Below, in pieces: positions 1 to 7,672 of a stretch of 12,024 nt of DNA. Source of the stretch: Coemansia sp. RSA 922 (taxonomy: Eukaryota > Kickxellomycota > Kickxellomycetes > Kickxellales > Kickxellaceae); assembly GCA_027577415.1 (NCBI GenBank), contig JANBQS010000785.1, forward strand, positions 1 through 12,024, in the 5' to 3' direction. A program made the translations under genes and the position numbers. The number at the start of each line of letters is the position of its first letter. Within the stretch, counting starts at the first letter, position 1. Under the pieces are notes generated by a model. The model was not told the origin of the DNA, did not search any database, and saw nothing but the letters and a program-made list of their open reading frames with translations.

Positions 1-1001
1 GACCGATTGGCGTTCATCACTTCGACCATCTGTCCTGGATACACGCCGTGGTGGTCCTGGATGATGCCGCCCGTCGACTCGTTGTGTGCCAGGCATTTGA
101 TCGTGCGCCGCGTCAGGAATGCCCCCGTGGTGACGTAGGGCCCGCGAACTAGCTGCCATACTTCGTTGCTGGGTGTCTCCTCGGCGCCTTCGGAGTCTGA
201 TGCGAAGGACTGCGTCGCTAGGACCTGCTTGGCGTAGGGGTTCGAGGACTGGCTGCTGAGTGTACGCGCTTTGGCGATCCGGTACTCGGCTGCTACTGGC
301 GGCGCCTCTACTGTTGATTCGGGCTCTGGAGTCACAGCGATGGGCTCCTTTGCCGGCGGTGCTTTACGGATCCGCTTCTTGATATGTCCCACGCGTCGCC
401 GGTTGCGGCTGCCAGTCGGCCGGCCCCGAGGCCTCGGCAGATCGACCGCCTCGTCAACGTCATCAACATCATCATCGGCATCTTTGGCTTCTTCAGCAGG
501 CGCTAGCGTCTCATCTTTTCCGAGTGCTTGTTGAATAGCTGACTCTAGATCAAACTCGTCCAAATCACTACTACACTCGCCTGCCTTTAGTCTCCTAGAC
601 TCCAGTGCAATCCACTCGTTGAACCTATGCTCCCACCCAGGATAATGCACCAATGCTTTACCGCCCGCCACAGATAGTACCACGGCTGTGTACCATTTTT
701 TGTCTAGACTTAGGACTTTGATGCGATCGCCTACACTTATTCCTGTGTCGGTCTCTGGGTCTACCAAACTCTCTGCTACTCCTAGTTTACGTAGTGTGGC
801 GCGCGTGTAGAATGCTCCTGTAGTTACTAGGTCTGAAACTGACTTGATCGGTGTGCTGGGTGCTGATACTGGTCGGCTACGTTTGGTTCCTGCTGGCTTG
901 ATACGTTGTACGCTGTATGTTCGTTTGGCTGGGGAGACGGAATCAAGGATCGTCTGTTCCTGGTCGTTGTTGATCGACAGGGAGTCACTTGCATCACTCA
1001 T
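1..1001 (-). CDS. Tudor/chromo-barrel and AT-hook chromatin protein (N-terminal part, truncated by window edge)
   Basis: An open frame reads leftward from ATG 1001-999 for 333 codons and leaves the window without a stop, so the C-terminus is missing. Residues about 88-139 look like a Tudor or chromo-barrel domain: VGDRIKVLSLDKKWY (90-104), then a core with HYPGWEHRFNEW (119-130), the aromatic and acidic pattern of PHF20-like first Tudor domains, which read histone methyl-lysine or bind nucleic acid. Residues 173-185 are acidic. RPRGRP (190-195) is an AT-hook core, followed by a basic run (199-213) that could be a nuclear signal. The motif VTTGAF-x-TR occurs at 59-67 and again at 290-298, the second time followed by the start of another Tudor-like strand (about 320-333). 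I infer a nuclear DNA- and histone-binding protein. The start is supported by a pyrimidine-rich leader just upstream. No orthologue name is recognised. Confidence 0.75.
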   Translation of the reverse strand, partial: MSDASDSLSINNDQEQTILDSVSPAKRTYSVQRIKPAGTKRSRPVSAPSTPIKSVSDLVTTGAFYTRATLRKLGVAESLVDPETDTGISVGDRIKVLSLDKKWYTAVVLSVAGGKALVHYPGWEHRFNEWIALESRRLKAGECSSDLDEFDLESAIQQALGKDETLAPAEEAKDADDDVDDVDEAVDLPRPRGRPTGSRNRRRVGHIKKRIRKAPPAKEPIAVTPEPESTVEAPPVAAEYRIAKARTLSSQSSNPYAKQVLATQSFASDSEGAEETPSNEVWQLVRGPYVTTGAFLTRRTIKCLAHNESTGGIIQDHHGVYPGQMVEVMNANR

Positions 1002-1271
1002 AATAAAAAGAAGGATGAAATAATTATTGTAAAAAAGCAAAAGAAAAAGAGTATGTGGAGAACGGGTCACTTGTCCTTGTTTTTTATGCGAGGCAAAAGA
1101 AAAAAAACCCTCTCCCCGTTTCCTGTTTGTGTGTGTGGATCCTCTTTTTTCCCCTCTTTCCTTGGATACTCCTCCACTTGCCCCCAATTAAGTAATAATG
1201 TGGCTGTGTGTGAACATCAAATAATGTAAAAAATGTACAAATACGAGAGAAAAAGAACGTCCCTTTTTAGT

Positions 1272-1355
1272 CTATCCGACTACCGCTATCTTTATCAGTG
1301 TTCCAGCTGTAACTGCTACTACCGACATGGCCACCACAAACAATATAACAATCAT
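1272..1355 (-). CDS. Possible 27-residue single-pass membrane microprotein (or upstream ORF)
   Basis: The minus strand has ATG at 1355-1353 and TAG at 1274-1272. The 27 residues are almost all hydrophobic: they begin MIVILFVVAMSVVAV and the only charge is one Lys near the C-terminus (TLIKIAVVG), so the peptide could span one membrane. Support for expression comes from a TATATATA box about 110 bp upstream and a pyrimidine-rich leader of the kind seen before other genes here. It might instead be an upstream ORF in a long leader of the Tudor gene, the last exon of a spliced small gene, or chance. I do not recognise it. Confidence 0.3.
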   Translation of the reverse strand: MIVILFVVAMSVVAVTAGTLIKIAVVG

Positions 1356-1463
1356 AGTGTCTTTATAGTTCGTTAAAAATAAGGGCGTTAAAAAAAAAGT
1401 GAGAAAAGTGAGAAGGCAAAAAGTATTCTCTCCCAAAAAAAAAAATGGCTCTCCCCCATTGCC

Positions 1464-1471
1464 TATATATA
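1464..1471 (-). promoter_or_regulatory. TATA box, minus-strand transcript
   Basis: TATATATA lies about 110 bp upstream of the 27-codon ORF and about 460 bp upstream of the Tudor-gene ATG, with a T/C-rich tract (plus-strand A/G-rich 1385-1445) between. The sequence is nearly symmetric, so it could also face CDC37, but it is about 290 bp from that start. Confidence 0.4.
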
Positions 1472-1587
1472 CTTGTGCAATGTCCGCATGACGCAGCCAA
1501 TGCCCTCACTAATCTATTTCAAGTGTGGAAAAAAATTGTGAATGGAAAGTACCCAATCGAAGTAGAATCTTTCTTTGGCTCCTCAGA

Positions 1588-1616
1588 GACGTCACCATTG
1601 TTCTAATAAGCACGTG
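1588..1616 (+). promoter_or_regulatory. CRE-like GACGTCA and CACGTG E-box in the CDC37 promoter
   Basis: GACGTCA (1588-1594) matches seven of the eight bases of the CRE/ATF bZIP site TGACGTCA, and CACGTG (1611-1616) is a bHLH E-box. They lie about 140-170 bp upstream of the CDC37 ATG, which suits activator sites. Which factor binds is unknown. Confidence 0.4.
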
Positions 1617-1756
1617 ATATTGACCTACTTATATTTGCAGATCAATGCAAGCCACCCCACGAGCCGCATATCCGAGTCAACAAAAAAACCCCTTTCATAC
1701 TCTCTCTTTATCTTCAAATTTCAATTTATTTTTGGGCATAATCTAACCTCTTAAAG

Positions 1757-3115
1757 ATGCCAATTGACTATAGCAAGTGGGATAACCTAGAGCTCTCCGA
1801 TGACTCTGACGTTGAAGCCCACCCTAATATTGAAAAGGGTACTTTTGTACGTTTACGTCAGCGTAAAATCCGCGAAGACCGCGAAAACCGCCGCATCCGC
1901 CGCGAACGCATCGAAGCCACTTTAGCTATGAACCAGGGTTTAATCTCGCGACTAACCACCGTCCGCGACTCATTCCAGGGTTCCGACCTCCCCAAAGTCA
2001 TTGAGCAGTTGGATCGTGATGTTGAGCAAGCCCGCAAGCAAAAGAAGGAAGGAGAAAACAGCCAGGAACAGCCATCGGAAACCGACATGGTTAATGCTCT
2101 AATGACTAGGATCACTGACGACCTACTTCAGAGTGCTGCCAACCTGGATACTCCCGAACTGAAGCGTGATGCTTATGTTGCTCAGCTTACTGGGCATTTG
2201 GAGAAACTCGATAAGGTTATGAGCGACCTCGAACGGGAGCTGGTGGAGGTTAAGAAGGAGGAGGCGAAACATATCTCGCCAGACTCGATTATGCATACGG
2301 GCTTTGACCGCTCTTTTGTTACTCCCGGAACCGCTACTACGGCGGCGGCGGGGCCTAGCAAGACTCGAACGGTGACGACCGACGAGGTACTCAACCCTGC
2401 TAGCGTGGGCAAGCACAAGGACGAAGACGATGTTGATGATAACGGCGATCTCAAACTGGACGACGATGCTCGTACTTTCGCCAACCTAAAGGGTATGTCC
2501 AACTCGATGGACTATATCCACAAACACCTAGCCGTAGTCAGCGATAAAAAGGCCGACCAAATTCTAGGCCACGCGTTTACACTGGAACTTGCTGGCAACC
2601 ACGCATTGTCCAAGCAGTATGTGCGGCAGTCTCTGATCCTCACTTATATTTTGCAAATGGGCGCATCCGGCGTCAACGTGTTCTTTAGCCGCGTGGGCGC
2701 CAAGGGCCAGGCCCAGGATATGTTTGAGAAGGACGTCGAGTCTAGGTATAAGCATATTGTTGGCCGTTGCGAGATTATGAGGAGCGAGGGTCACGATGAT
2801 GAACAGCAGGTGGAGTCTATTCAGTTGCAGTGCGATGATCCGAATGCTCCTATTCGCATGTCTGTCCCCGATGGCGAGGATGAGGACCCCGAGCGTGTCG
2901 AACTGTTTAACCAACTTCCTGTCGATATGCAGGATGCGCTTAGAGTGGGTACGCTGGAGGCTATTAACAAGGTCTTGGCTGATGTCTCGGGACCTGAGGC
3001 TGAGCGTTTGCTGGGCATCTGTGGACAGGGTAACTTTTTGGTCATTGACGGCGAGATCGTCGTCGACCCTAACGAGGAGCCCGCTGAGGAGCCTACTACC
3101 AAAGACAGTACCTAG
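1757..3115 (+). CDS. CDC37: Hsp90 co-chaperone Cdc37
   Basis: Cdc37 delivers protein kinases to Hsp90 in the cytosol and stabilises them. The N-terminus is diagnostic: MPIDYSKWDNLELSDDSDVE has the casein kinase 2 serines at 14 and 17, followed by the HPNI motif (22-25) that contacts the kinase lobe and a charged coiled coil to about residue 100. HTGFDRSFVTP (180-190) and an acidic linker (221-237) precede the all-helical Hsp90-binding middle domain (about 240-345). The C-terminal domain ends in the family-typical stretch from LPVDMQDAL (387-395) to FLVIDGEIV (427-435). At 452 residues it is complete and a little shorter than the yeast protein. The Trp usually found about nine residues after HPN is Leu33 here. 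It is one exon and converges with RIC8, with 48 bp between the stops. Confidence 0.97.
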   Translation: MPIDYSKWDNLELSDDSDVEAHPNIEKGTFVRLRQRKIREDRENRRIRRERIEATLAMNQGLISRLTTVRDSFQGSDLPKVIEQLDRDVEQARKQKKEGENSQEQPSETDMVNALMTRITDDLLQSAANLDTPELKRDAYVAQLTGHLEKLDKVMSDLERELVEVKKEEAKHISPDSIMHTGFDRSFVTPGTATTAAAGPSKTRTVTTDEVLNPASVGKHKDEDDVDDNGDLKLDDDARTFANLKGMSNSMDYIHKHLAVVSDKKADQILGHAFTLELAGNHALSKQYVRQSLILTYILQMGASGVNVFFSRVGAKGQAQDMFEKDVESRYKHIVGRCEIMRSEGHDDEQQVESIQLQCDDPNAPIRMSVPDGEDEDPERVELFNQLPVDMQDALRVGTLEAINKVLADVSGPEAERLLGICGQGNFLVIDGEIVVDPNEEPAEEPTTKDST

Positions 3116-3163
3116 CCTATTTAAGAGAAAAAATATTTTAGGGGAATAATATTGTGAATGGAC

Positions 3164-4729
3164 TTATGAAGACTCTTCGTCAATTTCTTGGAATCGGCCA
3201 CTCTCCATAGCAGTGCGAACTGGGTTATCAACTTTGATAAACCCAGTTTTATTCAGACGTTCGAACAAGACAAACAGACGCTCTGCCTCACGCTCCTTTT
3301 CCTCGTCAGTCATATTGGCCAACTCCCTGTCCATATCTTGGTTCAAGTACCGACCAGTAACAGGATCGACCAGATTAGAATCCACAGACTCTCTGACCTG
3401 CCTAATCACGCTATCCGGTATCGCTATCCCCCTAGCTAGCATATACCCAGCTGCGTTGCCATAGCCGACAGCCAAGATAAACTTGGAGACGTCTTGACCC
3501 AATAACGCCAAGAGAAAATCTCCAATAGCACCCGAAACCATACCACCCTCGGGGATACGCATAAGCCGGACGAGAGTTCCAGATAATCCTGGCCTGTCTT
3601 CGGGCAGTGCCGAGTAGTCCTCGGTGTTCTGTGGATAGACGCGGTAAAAGAGGCGCTGACGGACATCGGGTTGCTCAGTCACCAGTCGCACAAGTACTAG
3701 GGCCAAAGGTGTAATCTCAGCTTTATACGACTCGTCGCTAGTTGCGGCCAATGTGGCAAAGAGATGGTAAATGCGGTCAACATATCGATATCTCTCCGAT
3801 TCAGCTCCGCTGGACTTGGGAGGCAGCCAGCAATGCAAAATTGGGTCAGGCGATAGTGTAGGAAAATTAAGTGCAATACCGATTGCCTGCCTCGCCGGAT
3901 CAGCCAAATGACCATTAGCCAGAGGCAGAGCGAAGAGCGTGTCTAAAGATACTTGCAGGATATCCAAGAGTTTGACAGCATGCTCCGGTGACAATGCATC
4001 ATCACTAGATCCTTGTGGAGTATCGCGTGGATAATATACACAGAGACTCATTGCCGCCTTGAACAGTTCATTCATCACCTGTTGCGGCGAAAACCGGTCA
4101 CTCTTATCGGATTCGCGGTCGAGAAATCCGCGGATAGTTTGAGCAAGTGTCTTTGGCAAATCCAGGCTATCGACGCAATATTCTGCACTTTTCGGTGACT
4201 CTATCGACAGGAACAAGCACCGACCACAGAGAAACGCCGTAGTCTGAGTGACACCACTCTGCAATATCTTGTTTATCGTATCGGCGCCATGAATATCGGC
4301 AAACAGCGGTCTGCACTTTGGCAGCAAAAGCATGGTGTTCGCCACACACGTCAGGGCCTCATTACAGGCGTCAACAGCGTAATCTGCTTGCTTACTGTCT
4401 ATTTCGGCTTGGCTCTTCAGGTCCAGTGCCAGACTGAGAAGTCCACTGATGGCTCGTTCGGTGCCAAGCTCATTGGTATCGTCTATCTGGCGACCTAGTG
4501 TTTTCAAAAGCGTCAGGGCCAAGTTCGTAGCCCGTGCCGTATGTCTGTCTTGAGCCGAGTACACGAATCGGGATAGTATCGTCGATATATATTCCTGTCG
4601 CCTACTCGCCTGTGCTCCAGTATCTGCGATGGCCGCCAAAAGCCCAGCTTCAATAGCCTGTGAATCTATTTGCTCTTCACCATGGCTATTAACTAGTGCA
4701 AAATAGTCGGACGTACTGTCGTTGGCCAT
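3164..4729 (-). CDS. RIC8: Ric8/synembryn, G-alpha chaperone and guanine nucleotide exchange factor
   Basis: Ric8 binds nascent or GDP-bound G-alpha subunits, helps them fold and promotes nucleotide release without a receptor. This 521-residue protein has the family's all-helical armadillo/HEAT-like make-up and its C-terminal signatures: a GLSGTLVRLMRIPEGG segment (381-396), FILAVGYGNAAGYMLARGI (417-435), DPVTGRYL (455-462) and MTDEEKEREAERLFVLFERL (473-492) near the end. Length and termini fit a full gene. It starts at ATG 4729, with a pyrimidine-rich stretch just upstream in the coding sense. It is transcribed toward CDC37, with the two 3' ends almost touching. A single continuous frame shows no intron. 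A fungal Ric8 implies heterotrimeric G-protein signalling in this organism. Confidence 0.93.
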   Translation of the reverse strand: MANDSTSDYFALVNSHGEEQIDSQAIEAGLLAAIADTGAQASRRQEYISTILSRFVYSAQDRHTARATNLALTLLKTLGRQIDDTNELGTERAISGLLSLALDLKSQAEIDSKQADYAVDACNEALTCVANTMLLLPKCRPLFADIHGADTINKILQSGVTQTTAFLCGRCLFLSIESPKSAEYCVDSLDLPKTLAQTIRGFLDRESDKSDRFSPQQVMNELFKAAMSLCVYYPRDTPQGSSDDALSPEHAVKLLDILQVSLDTLFALPLANGHLADPARQAIGIALNFPTLSPDPILHCWLPPKSSGAESERYRYVDRIYHLFATLAATSDESYKAEITPLALVLVRLVTEQPDVRQRLFYRVYPQNTEDYSALPEDRPGLSGTLVRLMRIPEGGMVSGAIGDFLLALLGQDVSKFILAVGYGNAAGYMLARGIAIPDSVIRQVRESVDSNLVDPVTGRYLNQDMDRELANMTDEEKEREAERLFVLFERLNKTGFIKVDNPVRTAMESGRFQEIDEESS

Positions 4730-5140
4730 TATCGACCGTGTGTGTGAAAAAAGGTTATGTAGTGTATTGTAGATGTGTGAGAAAAAAGAGATGTGTATTG
4801 CGAATAATAATAAAAATGGGGGGCTATCACAATGTCATCCTTGTAAGGTGCTTGTATAGTGCGGGATGTTTGTGGGAGATAATAGGACGAGAACGAATTG
4901 GATAGCATGCATATGCACTCGTTGTCTGAGAGACGCCTCAATTCGCCACACATACGCCCTTTTTATGTTCCTTGTCTGTTCTAAAGAGCTGTGAACGGGT
5001 GGCGTTCTGAGAGAGAAAGAGAGACCCGGAGTTGTCACAGCTCCTTTACACAAGCTGTTTTTTTTACTCGATCGCTTGTAAATACACCATACACTATTAT
5101 TTCTTTCTTTATCGACAGCCACCTCTTACCTTCTTTCAGC
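4730..5140. promoter_or_regulatory. Divergent promoter region, RIC8 and small secreted protein 1
   Basis: This is 411 bp between divergent starts. Toward RIC8 the leader is pyrimidine-rich in the coding sense. Toward the secreted-protein gene the last 80 bp are T/C-rich and end in CTTTCAGC directly before the ATG. No clear TATA box was found in either direction. ORFs here, including an in-frame extension beginning at 4991, look like non-coding leader. Confidence 0.5.
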
Positions 5141-5482
5141 ATGCAAACCAGATCGATTTACATTCAACTGGCACTAGCTACCTTGACGTTGGGCCAGTTG
5201 GGTACGTTTCTTAACGACATACAAACCAACATAAACAACGCCTTGGAGCCAGCAAAGAACGCTGCCAACGATATACTAAACAACGCCGCTCCCAATATCG
5301 CCAGCTTTGTTGACCAGGCCGGAGAAAACGCAGCTAGTGTTGCTTCAAACGTCATACATATCGCAAATAGCAATCAGGAGAACCAAGTAGATGCTCAATT
5401 ATCTAGCTACCACAACCACGCATCAGCACTTTGCTATAGGTCTATACTAGCAGCAGCTGGCTTTATTGCTGCTTACATATAG
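5141..5482 (+). CDS. Small secreted, probably GPI-anchored protein 1 (Ala/Asn-rich)
   Basis: The 113-residue product starts MQTRSIYIQLALATLTLGQ, a typical signal peptide with likely cleavage near residue 19. The body (20-85) is rich in Ala and Asn with regularly spaced hydrophobic residues (FLNDIQTNINNALEPAKNA), suggesting amphipathic helices. The C-terminus is a short hydrophobic tail (101-113, SILAAAGFIAAYI) of GPI-signal or membrane-anchor type. The only cysteine, C98, lies just before it. I start at 5141 and not at the upstream in-frame ATG 4991, because only 5141 puts the signal peptide at the N-terminus and the upstream part is Arg/Glu/Ser-rich leader. It resembles the partial protein at the right edge. 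No domain is recognised; surface location is an inference. Confidence 0.75.
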   Translation: MQTRSIYIQLALATLTLGQLGTFLNDIQTNINNALEPAKNAANDILNNAAPNIASFVDQAGENAASVASNVIHIANSNQENQVDAQLSSYHNHASALCYRSILAAAGFIAAYI

Positions 5483-5785
5483 GTTTTTCTTAAGACAAAT
5501 AAAAAAGTTGAAAAATTTATATACTGGGATGCACGAGTTCCTTTACAAAATGTGTGGCCACCGCTGATGACGCCATGCAAATTTTTTTTTTATAAATTAC
5601 TTTTTTATCATGGCGCTTATCAAGCACTAGAAACGTTTCTATAGTTTAAACCGCATGTTGAGGCACACACATGAAAAAAATAGCAGTACTGTCCCCCTCT
5701 CTTTGTTCTCAAGTAGCAGAGTTTGACACTACAAAAAAAATTGAATATACTTTTTTTTTCTCTATTCTTATATAAATTTATTAAT
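5483..5785. other. Intergenic: 3' end of secreted protein 1 and leader of secreted protein 2
   Basis: This is 303 bp of AT-rich DNA with no gene seen. It holds an AATAAA soon after the first stop, TATAAA at 5591-5596, and a long A/T tract with T-runs ending in TATATAAA (5769-5776), only 10 bp before the next ATG and so too close to be a normal TATA box for it. Confidence 0.5.
5498..5503 (+). terminator. AATAAA polyadenylation-type signal
   Basis: AATAAA lies 16 bp after the stop of secreted protein 1, followed by an A/T-rich stretch. It is the canonical signal, though fungal cleavage sites do not strictly depend on it. Confidence 0.45.
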
Positions 5786-6061
5786 ATGAAATACTCGTTG
5801 CCGTTGCTAGTTTTAGCACTATATATAAAGCAGTCGACTGCTCGGTTTTACCACCCTATGCCCACGCCAGTGACAGTCAATGGTCCTGGCTTTTTTGAAC
5901 AAGAGCTTGCGCCTCTGTCAGCTTCCATACTGCCTGACCAGTTATTGAATAAAAGAGATGACGGTGCTCAACGTCAGACAGCTGATATACATACTGCTCA
6001 TACGTTTGCTAAAATGGAGTTGAGCGGCGGCGACTTTAACGTCAGTATTCCTATCACCTAA
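5786..6061 (+). CDS. Small secreted protein 2 with Kex2-type cleavage site
   Basis: The 91-residue product starts MKYSLPLLVLALYIKQSTA, a signal peptide. The pro-like region (20-55) is Pro-rich. LNKR at 54-57 ends in the dibasic KR cut by Kex2/furin proteases, which would release a 34-residue C-terminal peptide starting DDGAQRQTAD. That peptide has one N-glycosylation sequon (NVS, 85-87), no cysteine and no hydrophobic tail, so the product should be soluble. Two TAA stops follow in tandem and overlap an AATAAA. Another in-frame ATG at 5723 would bury the signal peptide behind 21 extra residues, so I prefer 5786. No family is recognised; a pro-peptide is an inference from the KR site and signal peptide alone. 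Confidence 0.65.
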   Translation: MKYSLPLLVLALYIKQSTARFYHPMPTPVTVNGPGFFEQELAPLSASILPDQLLNKRDDGAQRQTADIHTAHTFAKMELSGGDFNVSIPIT

Positions 6062-6400
6062 TAAACACTTTTTTTTACAAATGCCACTTGTGTGAGAGAA
6101 GCACTATTACTATCCGTATATTATCGGGCGCAAAAAGAAACTAGAAAAAACGTGACTAATTGTAGTAGCAGTTTTTTTGGGCTGTAACTGCGCAAACATT
6201 TTTGGAGTTTGCCTCAGTTTTTTGAGAGAGTGATATTACTTACAAATACGGCTAAAATCTATTAGCTACATATTGCACAAAATATATCAATTGTTACAAG
6301 GGGTTCTTGACTGATACAACCCTGTACCATGTTGTTTTCTTAACTCTCCAACTCTATTTTCTTTTTACAAAACATATTTTTGACATATTTTTTCTTCATA
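6062..6400. other. Intergenic upstream of secreted protein 3
   Basis: This 339-bp AT-rich stretch has no gene that I can support. It contains several T- and A-runs, an AATATATC about 120 bp before the next ATG that may serve as a TATA element, and a T/C-rich leader over the last 50 bp. Confidence 0.45.
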
Positions 6401-6625
6401 ATGAGACTTTTCGCTACAACCGTTATTACCACAGTCGCACTATTGGGCAGCATGGAAGTACTGGCCGCCTCGAGTGCTGCACATCCATCGACAGCAGCCA
6501 AGGCGCCAATGTCCAGCTCCACCTCTGTAAAGGCTAGCCATGCTCAAGGCGCATCAGCCAATTTTGCGCTACAGGGACCAGTCGGAGCCCTGGCCATTGC
6601 CATTTGTGGACTCGCATACCTATAA
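6401..6625 (+). CDS. Small secreted, probably GPI-anchored protein 3 (Ser/Ala/Thr-rich)
   Basis: The 74-residue product starts MRLFATTVITTVALLGSMEV, a signal peptide with likely cleavage after LAA near residue 23. The short mature part (24-57) is rich in Ser, Ala and Thr (SSAAHPSTAAKAPMSSSTSV), as in O-mannosylated wall proteins. The last residues (58-74, ending in ICGLAYL) are a hydrophobic tail preceded by small residues (GASAN, 50-54), which fits a GPI-anchor signal. The single cysteine, C69, is inside the tail and would be removed on anchoring. I chose ATG 6401 over the in-frame ATG 6380, which adds only a Phe-rich stretch. It converges with the next gene with 119 bp between. The function is unknown. 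Confidence 0.65.
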   Translation: MRLFATTVITTVALLGSMEVLAASSAAHPSTAAKAPMSSSTSVKASHAQGASANFALQGPVGALAIAICGLAYL

Positions 6626-6744
6626 AGGTTCCCTTGCGCAAAATTTTTTGTTTAGCATACATGTTTGTTTTTAGTATATTTTGAAGAAGAAAAGAGACAT
6701 ATTTCAACATGAAAAGACGTTATAAAGCGCATAAGAGAAAATCA

Positions 6745-7320
6745 TTAGACTGGAGCAAGTGCGCCGAAAAGTATAGTCAACAGACATCCAATCACTAGAG
6801 AGCGCGGCTTGGTGCTAGCACCACTGTTTTTAATAGACATGGAGTGCTTAGTCGCACCCATTGCTCCCTCAATACCGTCCTTTCCGCTATGACTAGTAAA
6901 GTCGCCAAATGCCTCAATCGAATGTGTAGGACTACCAGGTGTCGACACCATGTGAGTGTTGGCGGGCGACATGTACTGCTCGACAAACTGGATGCTCAAT
7001 GAGCTCTGGATCTTGGGGTCGCCCAACAGCGACGAAATCGAGTTGACTGCGCTAGGATCATGAATCAGGGATTGGAACATCTCGACGGCGTGTGGGTTGT
7101 TTAGCTGCGAAGTTAGCATCGACCGGAACTCCAAGTCAGAGAACTGGTCTTCTAGCGCACTAAATGCCTCGGGCAAGTTCTGAGCCAGATTATCGAATGG
7201 AACAACGTTGTTGGCCGGCGAAGGCGATGGAAGAGCTGTCGACACGCCGCTACTGGTGTCGGCAGCAGCCACGAGACTAAAGAGCGCGGTCAACGCCGCG
7301 AACAATAATTCATAACGCAT
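6745..7320 (-). CDS. Secreted, probably GPI-anchored protein 4
   Basis: The 191-residue product begins MRYELLFAALTALFSLVAAA, a clear signal peptide, followed by a Ser/Thr/Pro stretch (22-36). Residues 42-117 are predicted helical with repeated short hydrophobic blocks (LEDQFSDLEFRSML, VEMFQSLIHDPSAV, ISSLLGDPKIQSSL), perhaps short helix repeats. A Ser/Gly/His-rich linker (118-165) leads to KNSGASTKPRS and a hydrophobic tail to residue 191 (LVIGCLLTILFGALAPV), a textbook GPI signal with the omega site probably in NSGA. The only cysteine, C179, is in the tail. The upstream in-frame ATG at 7389 adds 23 Phe-rich residues of leader and is less likely. No known domain is recognised; a cell-surface protein is inferred. 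Confidence 0.75.
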   Translation of the reverse strand: MRYELLFAALTALFSLVAAADTSSGVSTALPSPSPANNVVPFDNLAQNLPEAFSALEDQFSDLEFRSMLTSQLNNPHAVEMFQSLIHDPSAVNSISSLLGDPKIQSSLSIQFVEQYMSPANTHMVSTPGSPTHSIEAFGDFTSHSGKDGIEGAMGATKHSMSIKNSGASTKPRSLVIGCLLTILFGALAPV

Positions 7321-7672
7321 GATGAACAAAAATAACCAATATACGATACTGAAAGTGAGAAATGCAAAAAAGTGAGAGAGAAGAGACAAATATTTGCTTG
7401 AGCTTTGGCCTGCTTTTGTACAGAGTCCGTGCTCTAAATACTAAACAGACAATACTCTTGCGATTAGGGACTGATTTCTTTCCGGAAATGACACGAAACG
7501 ATTAAACACAACGAGGTTAAAAAATGACAATACAAACAGTTGCGTCAGAATAATGAATCGTAAGAACTAGAATGAAGTAGGAGGAAATGGTCCGAGCAGG
7601 CTATAACAACAAGAAAACGGATGGAATGTAACCAGAGATAATAAAGATTGGTTTCGACGAACTGGTTGCGTG

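Larger units (their letters stand above)
1002..1756. promoter_or_regulatory. Divergent intergenic region between the Tudor gene and CDC37
   Basis: This 755-bp AT-rich stretch lies between two divergent starts and must hold both promoters. On the minus strand it has a TATATATA box (1464-1471), a pyrimidine-rich tract and a 27-codon hydrophobic ORF. A second pyrimidine-rich tract sits directly before the Tudor-gene ATG. On the plus strand it has a CCAAT (1497-1501), a GACGTCA, a CACGTG, a weak TTATATTT (1629-1636) and a pyrimidine-rich leader before the CDC37 ATG. A CTAAC followed by AAAG immediately before the CDC37 ATG could be a splice acceptor, but no good donor was seen. Confidence 0.6.

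Noticed and set aside
906..1229. 107-codon plus-strand ORF
   Set aside because: It overlaps the start of the minus-strand Tudor gene and reads the purine-rich complement of a leader as Lys-rich peptide; no protein features.
1559..1575. Heat-shock element upstream of CDC37
   Set aside because: GAA and TTC-like blocks are present but the 5-bp alternation of a true element is not.
4991..5140. N-terminal extension of secreted protein 1
   Set aside because: In frame, but it is a charged leader translation that would hide the signal peptide.
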